This document shows, piece after piece, positions 1 to 5,285 of a DNA stretch of 10,960 nucleotides (positions within the stretch are counted from its first letter, which is position 1; every line of letters begins with the position of its first letter). This DNA is from JBOGGN01 sp050744165 (GTDB lineage Bacteria > Actinomycetota > Acidimicrobiia > Acidimicrobiales > Palsa-688). Location of the stretch: NCBI GenBank assembly GCA_050744165.1, contig JBOGGN010000344.1, forward strand, positions 1 through 10,960, given 5' to 3'. Both the position numbers and the translations under genes were made by a program. A model generated the notes under the pieces. It did not search any database, was not told the origin of the DNA, and saw only the letters and a program-made list of their open reading frames with translations.

Positions 1-419
1 AGCCCGCTCACCTCCAAGGGGAGGCGGATGTTGGCCTGCACCGACCGCCACGGCAGGAGGGCCGAGTCCTGGAAGGCGATGCCCAAGTGATGGTTGCGGC
101 GCACGACCGACGGCGCCTCGCCGTGGATGAAGGCCTGCCCGGAGCTGGGCTGCTCCAGATCGGCGAGGATCCGCAGGACCGTGGACTTGCCGCAGCCCGA
201 CGGCCCGAGCAAGGTCAAGAACCCGCCCTCGGGCGTGGTCAGGTTGACGTCCTCCAGCGCGGTGACGCTGGTACGGCCCAGCCGAAACACCTTTCCCAGG
301 TGTTCGATGCGGATGCCGGCACCGGCCGCCTTCGCCGGCGTGGGGGCGGGGGCGGGAGTGGCGGGGCTTTTTCCCTCTGTTGTATCCGTTGACTTCTCCG
401 CCCGGGAACTGACGGCCAC
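1..419 (-). CDS. ABC transporter ATPase, SsuB/TauB type, partial
   Basis: ATP-binding subunit of an ABC importer; it would hydrolyse ATP on the cytoplasmic face of the membrane to drive uptake of the ligand captured by the adjacent binding protein. The reading frame is clear from residue 36 on (IRIEHLGKVF), with Walker A GPSGCGKST at residues 72-80 and a Q-loop AFQDSALLPW with Gln117, the form usual in SsuB/TauB/ThiZ ATPases. Signature, Walker B and H-loop lie beyond the left edge. I chose the GTG at 417-419 because GGGAGG sits 9 nt upstream; no other stop intervenes after the stop of the binding-protein gene 18 nt upstream, so the two genes are probably co-transcribed. The first 35 residues form an unusual Pro/Ala-rich tail before the ATPase fold. 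A permease gene is expected beyond the left edge; this is inference from family habit. Confidence 0.9.
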   Translation of the reverse strand, partial: MAVSSRAEKSTDTTEGKSPATPAPAPTPAKAAGAGIRIEHLGKVFRLGRTSVTALEDVNLTTPEGGFLTLLGPSGCGKSTVLRILADLEQPSSGQAFIHGEAPSVVRRNHHLGIAFQDSALLPWRSVQANIRLPLEVSG

Positions 420-437
420 GACCGACGGCCTCCCGGT

Positions 438-1508
438 TTAGATCGTGCCCAGGGCCGGGATGGACTTGAGCGAGGACTGCGCCGAGTAGATGGCGTCGAG
501 CACCGACATGTCGAAGACCTGGCTCGGGGTGACCGTGGTGCCGCCGAGGCCGAGGGTGTGGCAGTTGGTGGTCTGGGTCGCCGGGGTGATGTAGAAGAGG
601 CCGTGGTCCACGGCGTCGCCGATGACGATGAGCTTGTTCTGGGCCACCGACTGCTGTTGCTGGGCCGGCAGGCTCCCGGCGCTCGGGAACTGCGCCAGTG
701 TCGTCATGGCGGCTTCGTTGGGGTTCGAGATGCACTCCTTCCAGGCGATGATCTCCGCCGTGAGGCATGCCTTCACCTTGCCGAGGTTGTTCTTGATGGA
801 GTCCGCGGTGGCGATGTAGACGTTGCCGATCTCGGGGTAGTTGTAGTCGGCGAGGAGGAAGGTGTGGGTCTGGACGCCCTGCAGGCCGAGGGCGATGGGC
901 TCGTTGGTGATGAAGGAGAACCAGCCGTCCACCTGGCCCTGGGCCAGCGGCGTCGGGTCGAAGCTGACCACCTGGGTCTTGACCTGCGACATCTGGATGT
1001 TGTTGGCCTGCAGAAAGGCGGCCCACACGGCGTCGTTGACCGACTGCACCCCGATCTTCTTGCCGATCATATCCTGGGGCGTGTTCAGCGGGTTAGAAGC
1101 CCGGGACATGATGCAGAACGGGTTCTTCTGGTACTGGGTGCCGATGACCTTGAGGGGGTTGCCCTTCTGGATGGACGCCGCCGTCGAGTCAAGCGAGGTG
1201 ACCGCGACCAGGGCCTTGCCGGTCAGCACGACTGTTTCCTGCGGGGTCGCGTTGGGGCCCGCGGGGATCAGGTTGACACCCGAGAAACCCTGCTGGGTGT
1301 AGTAGCCCTTGGCCTTGGCCACGAACTCGCCGCCCGACTCCACGTCGGGGATCCAGGGCAGATTGAAGTTCAGCGTGCCCAGGCTGCCGGCGGCCGCGTG
1401 GGTCGATTTGGCGCTGCACGCGTCGAGTAAGCCTGGACCGGCCACGCTGACGAGCGCCGCCCCTCCGAGCAGCTTGGCGCCGCCCCGCAGGAAGGCTCGA
1501 CGGTCCAT
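438..1508 (-). CDS. ABC transporter substrate-binding protein, NMT1/SsuA-like
   Basis: Extracytoplasmic ligand-binding protein of the SsuA/TauA/ThiY (NMT1/THI5-like) group, which bind sulfonates, pyrimidines and other small organic ligands; the ligand here is unknown. From the ATG at 1508 the product is 356 aa and begins with a twin-arginine signal (DRRAFLRGG), a hydrophobic stretch, then a lipobox-like LLDAC with Cys31, so a Tat-exported lipoprotein is likely. Family-like segments include LPWIPDVESGGEFVAKAKGY near the mature N-terminus and the GKKIGVQS motif. The frame is open up to 1595, with other ATGs at 1547 and 1595, but GGGAGG lies 7 nt before 1508 and the added residues would put an atypical 29-aa tail before the Tat motif, so I prefer 1508. 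It precedes the ATPase gene by 18 nt. Confidence 0.88.
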   Translation of the reverse strand: MDRRAFLRGGAKLLGGAALVSVAGPGLLDACSAKSTHAAAGSLGTLNFNLPWIPDVESGGEFVAKAKGYYTQQGFSGVNLIPAGPNATPQETVVLTGKALVAVTSLDSTAASIQKGNPLKVIGTQYQKNPFCIMSRASNPLNTPQDMIGKKIGVQSVNDAVWAAFLQANNIQMSQVKTQVVSFDPTPLAQGQVDGWFSFITNEPIALGLQGVQTHTFLLADYNYPEIGNVYIATADSIKNNLGKVKACLTAEIIAWKECISNPNEAAMTTLAQFPSAGSLPAQQQQSVAQNKLIVIGDAVDHGLFYITPATQTTNCHTLGLGGTTVTPSQVFDMSVLDAIYSAQSSLKSIPALGTI

Positions 1509-1663
1509 CCCCGCCCCTCCCGAAAACCCCTTATGCCCCATGTCCATGTCCCCTTCCCTGGCTGCCGACTGACCATCCCCTTGGGCGTACCGCATCGAGC
1601 GGCGGCAGCGCCGGCATACCCCCCTGGCTGCACCCGATCGATGTCCCGACGCGCGAATGGTAA

Positions 1664-1673
1664 CCCCTAGGGG
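1664..1673. promoter_or_regulatory. Perfect CCCCTAGGGG palindrome upstream of binding-protein gene
   Basis: A 10-bp perfect palindrome in the non-coding stretch before the binding-protein gene, about 155 nt upstream of its start. It could be an operator half-site pair for a regulator outside the window. A short G/C palindrome is not rare in DNA of this composition, so the assignment is weak. Confidence 0.2.
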
Positions 1674-1735
1674 GCCGTTGAGGGGCCACCGCGCGGTTGC
1701 TTTCGGCTGTCTCGAACCTTTCAGGTGGGAAAAAG

Positions 1736-1855
1736 GCGACCGGGTTGCCCGCTCCCGCCCGCGCTGCCCGTGCGGCGCTCAGTGGGCTGGGGGTGCGACC
1801 GGGTTGCCCGCTCCCGCCCGCGCTGCCCTTAGCCGGCGCTCAGCGGGGTGGGAGT
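1736..1855. repeat. Imperfect tandem duplication (59 and 61 bp)
   Basis: Two adjacent copies, 1736-1794 and 1795-1855. The first 34 bases of each are identical (beginning GCGACCGGGTTGCCCGCTCC); the remainder differs by a few substitutions and a 2-base indel. The second copy contains the last codons and stop of the amidohydrolase gene, so the first copy is a duplicate of that gene's 3' end lying just downstream of it. On the minus strand the outer copy holds a short CGGG-CAA-CCCG stem followed shortly by CTTTTT, which could act as a weak terminator. Confidence 0.85.
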
Positions 1856-3189
1856 GCGGCCCGGCGAGCGAACAGCTCCTCCGCTGCCGCCTGGGCCTCG
1901 TCCCGGACTCGGGCGGGGTCGAAGGTCTGGGGAATGCCGCCGCTGACCAGGCGGCGTCCGTCGACCCATACGTCGCGGACGTCGTGGCCGCAGGAGGAGA
2001 ACACCAAATGGGCGGCCACGTTGAAGTCCGCCCCGTGAAGGACCGGGGTGGTGTGCAAGCCGCCGAGGTCGACGGTGACGATGTCGGCCCGCTTCCCGGG
2101 TTCTAGGGAGCCGGTGAAGTCGTCGAGGTGCAGCGCCCGGGCGCCGTCGATGGTGGCCATGGCCAGCACGTCCCAGGGATCGCCGGAAGTCGGGTCCAGC
2201 GTTGAGACCTTCTGCAGCAGGGACGCGAACTTCATCTCCTCGAGCAGGTCGAGGTTGTTGTTCTCCTTCTCGCCGTCGCTGCCGAGGCCGACGGTGACCC
2301 CTGCCCCGCGGAGGGCGCCGATGCGGGCCGGGCCCGATGACAGCTTCATGTTGGAGCACGGGCAGTGGGCCACCGCCGCCCCGGTCTGGGCCAGCAACTC
2401 GATCTCGCGGTCGTCGAGCCAGACGCAGTGGGCGATCACCGTGCGAGGGCCAAGGGCGCGGCGGCGGAACAGCTCCTCAATGGGACGGCACCCGAACCGG
2501 GCCTCTGACTCCTGCACTTCCCAGATCGTCTCCGACGAGTGGGTGTGCAGCCCGGTGTCGAACTCCTCGGCCATCTTGGACGCCGCGGTGAAGGCGGCGG
2601 GGGTGCAGTAGAAGAGATGCTCGAGGCCGACCCAGGTGCGGACCCGGCCGTGCGCGGTGCTGCGGTGGCTCTCCAGGAGCCGGCGGTTGGAGGCGAGGGT
2701 CTCGAAATAGTCGTAGCCCGGAGCGTCGGCCACGTACGGCACCAGGGTGGCCCGGATGCCCAGCTCCTCGGCCACGGCGGCCGAGCCCTCCATGAAGCGC
2801 CACATGTCCATGACCGACGTCGTCCCCGCGAGCAGGCTCTCGGCGTAACACTGGCGCGACGCCACGGCCGCGATTTCAGGGGTGAGAGCACGGTGGGCGG
2901 GGTCGACGTAGGTCTTCAGCCAGTCCCACAGCGACAGCGACTCCGCGGTTCCCCGCAGGAGGCCGCTGTGAAGGTGGCAGTTGTGCAGGCCCGGGATCAC
3001 GGCATGGCCGGCCACGTCGACCACCTCGACCTCGCGCTCGGCCGACGCTCGGGGGTCGGCATCCAGCTCCGCCTGCGGGCCCACGGCCACAATGTGCACG
3101 CCGTCGATGAGCACCGAACCCGGGTCGTACGCCACCTTGGGGCCGGTCATGGGGAGCACCACTCCGCCGCGCAGCAACGTTGCAGCCAC
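1840..3189 (-). CDS. Amidohydrolase, SAH/aminopurine deaminase type
   Basis: Metal-dependent hydrolase of the amidohydrolase superfamily, 449 aa, the usual length for the 5'-methylthioadenosine/S-adenosylhomocysteine deaminase and chlorohydrolase group (MtaD, AtzB/TrzN, guanine and 8-oxoguanine deaminases). Visible metal and catalytic residues: HLH at 72-74 in PGLHNCHLHSG, His217 and Glu220 in HTHSSE, His254 in VIAHCVW, and Asp305 in GLGSDGEKENNNLD. The SDG...NNNLDLLEEM segment strongly resembles the aminopurine deaminase subgroup. The start is GTG at 3187-3189 with no ribosome site but a TAnnnT box 6 nt upstream, so it may be leaderless. It diverges from the molybdenum-hydroxylase operon, which suggests deamination or ring opening of the same heterocycle; the exact substrate is not determined. 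Confidence 0.9.
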   Translation of the reverse strand: MAATLLRGGVVLPMTGPKVAYDPGSVLIDGVHIVAVGPQAELDADPRASAEREVEVVDVAGHAVIPGLHNCHLHSGLLRGTAESLSLWDWLKTYVDPAHRALTPEIAAVASRQCYAESLLAGTTSVMDMWRFMEGSAAVAEELGIRATLVPYVADAPGYDYFETLASNRRLLESHRSTAHGRVRTWVGLEHLFYCTPAAFTAASKMAEEFDTGLHTHSSETIWEVQESEARFGCRPIEELFRRRALGPRTVIAHCVWLDDREIELLAQTGAAVAHCPCSNMKLSSGPARIGALRGAGVTVGLGSDGEKENNNLDLLEEMKFASLLQKVSTLDPTSGDPWDVLAMATIDGARALHLDDFTGSLEPGKRADIVTVDLGGLHTTPVLHGADFNVAAHLVFSSCGHDVRDVWVDGRRLVSGGIPQTFDPARVRDEAQAAAEELFARRAALPPR

Positions 3190-3195
3190 CGCCGA

Positions 3196-3201
3196 ACACT
3201 A
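3196..3201 (-). promoter_or_regulatory. Candidate -10 box (TAGTGT) of a leaderless promoter
   Basis: Read on the minus strand, TAGTGT matches the actinobacterial TAnnnT -10 form and ends 6 nt before the GTG of the amidohydrolase gene. That spacing places the transcript start at or next to the start codon, which fits the absence of a Shine-Dalgarno sequence. I see no good -35 element. Confidence 0.35.
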
Positions 3202-3377
3202 ACGGGGTGTTGGAGAGGTTGGAGAGGGCCAGGTGACCCGCTGCCGGGCCGACCTCGTGCACCGCCTATCGCGCGCCTGGTCGAGCGCTACGACCTGATA
3301 GTCCGCGAGGACCTGGCAATCGCCAACATGGTCTCCCGGCCCGCCGCCCGCCGCCCGCCCCGACGGCCACGGCGTTT

Positions 3378-3461
3378 TCGAGCCCAGGCCCGCTCGGCGA
3401 TGATGGCTCGCGGGTCGCCGCTATGGCTGACCAACTCGCTAAAGACCTCCTTGGCAAGGCC
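3378..3461 (-). pseudogene. Possible gatB C-terminal (YqeY-like) fragment
   Basis: Inside the interruption of tnpB the minus strand reads GLAKEVFSELVSHSGDPRAI then IAERAWAR. This matches the pattern of the C-terminal YqeY-type domain of the aspartyl/glutamyl-tRNA amidotransferase subunit B (AKEVF...G.DP..I...rG). Only about 28 codons are present, with no start or stop of its own, so it would be a captured scrap, not a gene. The resemblance is from memory of the family pattern and is short, so it may be chance. Confidence 0.4.
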
Positions 3462-3464
3462 ATG

Positions 3465-3530
3465 ACTTAACGGCCCTAACACAAGTGCAGGGCGCTCTGA
3501 CGCCCTGCACTTGTGTTAGGGCCGTTAAGT
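3465..3530. repeat. Perfect 30-bp inverted repeat, 6-nt loop
   Basis: Arms 3465-3494 and 3501-3530 are exact reverse complements, separated by CTCTGA. Each arm begins/ends ACTTAACGGCCCTAACACAA or its complement. The arms contain no mismatch in 30 positions. It sits within the broken tnpB next to the possible gatB scrap. It could be a hairpin-type terminator between divergent units, a tiny palindromic mobile element, or a fold-back join. There is no U-tract on either side, so a classical rho-independent terminator is not supported. Confidence 0.95.
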
Positions 3531-3711
3531 TAGCTCCGGGCTCGCCCAGGGCGGCGTCAACCTGTCCATCGACGACGCCGGGCGACTCGCGCAACTCCTC
3601 GCGTACAAAGCGCAAGAAACTGGCCGCAAGTTGATCGCCGTCGACCCCGCCATTTGGGCGAGCCCTAATGGGTGTGTTGGATGTGGGAGGCCATTCTCGG
3701 GGAGCAACCCG

Positions 3712-3717
3712 TACGCT
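3712..3717 (+). promoter_or_regulatory. Candidate -10 box (TACGCT) for the Mo-hydroxylase operon
   Basis: TACGCT fits TAnnnT and ends 7 nt before the ATG at 3725, the spacing expected for a leaderless transcript. No convincing -35 element is visible. It lies within or just past the tnpB remnant, which suggests that the operon is expressed from DNA left by the insertion. Confidence 0.3.
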
Positions 3718-3724
3718 TGGCGGG

Positions 3725-4675
3725 ATGCCGGTGTTGTTTCCAACCTCAATCGCTGAGGCGGTCGCTGCCCTCGCCACGCCCGGCGCCCAAATCCTGGCAG
3801 GTGGCACCGACTTTATGGTCGAGGTCAACGCTGGGCATCGCCGGCCCGACACGGTCGTGTCGCTGCGGCGAGTCAGCGAGCTGCGGGGATGGCAACGGGT
3901 TGGGATGGGCGACCCGGGGGGCGCCGAGGGCGAGCCCGGCATCGGCGGCCGTCCCGCGCGCGGCCTCGTGCGGCTCGGGGCTGCGGTGACCTACACAGAG
4001 CTGCTCGAGGAGCCCCTGGCGGGGCTGCTGGCGGCGCTGGCCCAGGCCGCCCGGACGGTGGGCTCGCCCCAGATCCGCAACGCCGGCACTATCGGCGGCA
4101 ACCTGGGTACCGCGTCCCCGGCGGGTGACACCCTGCCGGTGCTGGCGGCGCTGGAGGCCGTCGTCGAGGTGGCTGGTCCCGACGGCGTCCGTGAAGTACC
4201 GATGGCCGAGTTCGTCACCGGGCCCAAGCGAAACGCCCTCCAGCCGGGCGAGCTGATCGTCGCCGTGCGCATCCCCCTCGTCGACGGCCACCAGGAGTTC
4301 CGCAAGGTGGGCGTCCGCAACGCCATGGTCATTGCGGTGGCCAACCTGGCGCTCGTGATCGACGGGGCCGGCCGCGGCGTGCGCTGCGCCCTGGGCTCGG
4401 TAGGACCGGTGCCCATCCGAGCGACCGAAGCCGAGGCTTGGCTGGCAGCGGCCATCGACTGGGATCGTCTGGAATCCCCCGACCCGGGCGCGGCCTGCGC
4501 TTCCGACGCCGATCTGGCCACCTTCGGACGCCTGGTAACGGAGGCCGCCAGACCCATCGACGACCATCGAGGCACCGCTGCCTATCGCCGCCACGCGGTC
4601 GCCGTGCTCGCTCAGCGCTCTGCCGCCCAGGCGCTCACCGGCCTGGCCGCCGACGCCGGAGGCGCGGCTGCATGA
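3725..4675 (+). CDS. Molybdenum hydroxylase FAD-binding subunit (CoxM/XdhB-like)
   Basis: FAD-carrying medium subunit of a xanthine-dehydrogenase/CO-dehydrogenase-type hydroxylase, passing electrons from the 2Fe-2S subunit to its acceptor in the cytoplasm. The 316-aa product has the two FAD contacts of the family: LAGGTD at 24-29 and TIGGNLGTASPAGD at 122-135. The length is slightly above the usual 280-300 aa, partly because of a Gly-rich stretch at about 60-80 (GMGDPGGAEGEPGIGG) between the two sites. I chose ATG 3725 because homologues begin close to the FPTSIAEAVA segment; the frame is open to 3668, but that stretch belongs to the tnpB remnant. Its stop TGA (4673-4675) overlaps an ATG that opens the mini-ORF leading to the next subunit. 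Confidence 0.92.
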   Translation: MPVLFPTSIAEAVAALATPGAQILAGGTDFMVEVNAGHRRPDTVVSLRRVSELRGWQRVGMGDPGGAEGEPGIGGRPARGLVRLGAAVTYTELLEEPLAGLLAALAQAARTVGSPQIRNAGTIGGNLGTASPAGDTLPVLAALEAVVEVAGPDGVREVPMAEFVTGPKRNALQPGELIVAVRIPLVDGHQEFRKVGVRNAMVIAVANLALVIDGAGRGVRCALGSVGPVPIRATEAEAWLAAAIDWDRLESPDPGAACASDADLATFGRLVTEAARPIDDHRGTAAYRRHAVAVLAQRSAAQALTGLAADAGGAAA

Positions 4676-4740
4676 GCGCCCCCGACGCGGGAGGGCGGCG
4701 GCGGCGTGAGCACCCCTACGCGGGAGGGGCGGCGGCGTGA
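4672..4740 (+). CDS. 22-codon bridging mini-ORF at FAD/2Fe-2S junction
   Basis: A short frame beginning MSAPDAGG. Its ATG overlaps the stop of the FAD subunit (ATGA, 4672-4675) and its TGA overlaps the GTG start of the 2Fe-2S subunit (GTGA, 4737-4740). It arose from a tandem duplication of the start region. It contains Arg runs and has no recognisable domain. It may serve translational coupling only; it could also be a neutral by-product of the duplication. Confidence 0.4.
   Translation: MSAPDAGGRRRREHPYAGGAAA
4673..4740. repeat. Tandem duplication of the start region (34 + 31 bp)
   Basis: Copies 4673-4706 and 4707-4737, with the beginning of a third from 4738. Each runs TGAGC, then a C-rich stretch, ACGCGGGAGGG, then GGCGGCG. 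Each copy therefore carries its own GGGAGG ribosome site and a TGAGC/GTGAGC start-like motif; GTG triplets occur at 4706 and 4737. Confidence 0.8.
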
Positions 4741-5216
4741 GCGGCCCCTACACCCTCACCGTCAACGGCGCGGCCCACGACGTCGCCGATGCCTGGTTGG
4801 GCGAGAGCCTGCTGTACGTCCTTCGGGAACGTCTCGACCTTCCAGGTTCGAAGGCCGGCTGCGAACAGGGCGAGTGCGGGTCTTGCTCGGTGATCATCGA
4901 CGGGTCCTTGGTGTGCGCCTGCCTGGTGCTGGCCGCCTCGGCGGTCGGTGCCGAGATCACCACCGTCGAGGGCCTGCAACCGGACCGAGGCGAGTTCAAC
5001 GCCGTCCAGGACGGGTTTCTGGCCGAGGGCGCAGTGCAGTGCGGCTTCTGCACCCCCGGCTTGGTCGTGGCGTTGACCGACCTGCTGGCCCGCACCCCCG
5101 ACCCGAGTGACCTCGAGGTACGGGAGGCCATCTCCGGCAACCTGTGCCGCTGCACCGGTTACGGCCGCATCCTGGCTGCCGCCCAGCGCGCCGCGGCCAG
5201 CACCTCGCGCTCATGA
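4737..5216 (+). CDS. Molybdenum hydroxylase 2Fe-2S subunit (CoxS/XdhC-like)
   Basis: Small iron-sulfur subunit, 159 aa, carrying two [2Fe-2S] clusters between the molybdenum centre and FAD. The plant-ferredoxin-type cluster uses Cys42, Cys47, Cys50 and Cys62 (CEQGECGSC...C with the usual x4-x2-x11 spacing). The second cluster uses CGFC (102-105) and CRC (137-139, in GNLCRCTGY). Length and order match the family fully. Start is GTG 4737, with GGGAGG 9-10 nt upstream; a competing GTG at 4706 is in another frame. The stop TGA (5214-5216) overlaps the ATG of a second mini-ORF. Confidence 0.96.
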   Translation: MSGPYTLTVNGAAHDVADAWLGESLLYVLRERLDLPGSKAGCEQGECGSCSVIIDGSLVCACLVLAASAVGAEITTVEGLQPDRGEFNAVQDGFLAEGAVQCGFCTPGLVVALTDLLARTPDPSDLEVREAISGNLCRCTGYGRILAAAQRAAASTSRS

Positions 5217-5285
5217 CCGACACCTCACCGCGGCCGGGGTCGCCGCGGGCCGCACTGGGCTCGTGACCGACACCGTCACCGCGGC
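5209..5285. repeat. 50-bp offset direct repeat of a start region
   Basis: Copies 5209-5234 and 5259-5285 share GCTCrTGACCGACACC followed by TCACCGCGGC, with one substitution (ATG versus GTG) and one inserted base. The first copy gives the ATG overlapping the 2Fe-2S gene stop; the second gives the GTG start of the large subunit. Confidence 0.85.
5213..5266 (+). CDS. 17-codon bridging mini-ORF at 2Fe-2S/large-subunit junction
   Basis: Reads MTDTSPRPGSPRAALGS. It starts at the ATGA overlap with the 2Fe-2S gene and stops at the GTGA overlap with the large subunit. Its first residues repeat those of the large subunit (MTDT), so it is a frameshifted duplicate of that gene's start. No domain. It is most likely coupling or neutral. 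Confidence 0.4.
   Translation: MTDTSPRPGSPRAALGS

Larger units (their letters stand above)
3229..3693 (+). pseudogene. Broken tnpB (IS200/IS605-like), with insertion
   Basis: Remnant of a TnpB RNA-guided nuclease gene. The pieces are in different frames: RADLVHRLSRA (from about 3242), LVERYDLIVREDLAIANMVS (3277-3336), ARPDGHGVFEP (about 3353-3385), then, after roughly 135 nt of foreign DNA, GGVNLSIDDAGRLAQLLAYK and GRKLIAVDP (3550-3630) and a half zinc knuckle CVGCGRP (3673-3693). The EDL Glu is the RuvC-II catalytic residue of the family and INDAGW-like plus CxxCG motifs are typical. At least two frameshifts, an interruption and missing N- and C-terminal parts make it non-functional. No TnpA or clear IS ends are seen. 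It occupies almost the whole divergent intergenic region, so promoters of both operons must lie in or beside it. Confidence 0.8.

Noticed and set aside
558..1430. 290-codon plus-strand frame
   Set aside because: Antisense to the substrate-binding protein gene, with Val/Asp/Gly/Arg-rich shadow composition.
3465..3530. Integron attC site (ends ACTTAAC and GTTAAGT fit RYYYAAC/GTTRRRY)
   Set aside because: attC hairpins have unpaired extrahelical bases and imperfect stems; this one is perfectly paired, and there is no integrase or cassette array.
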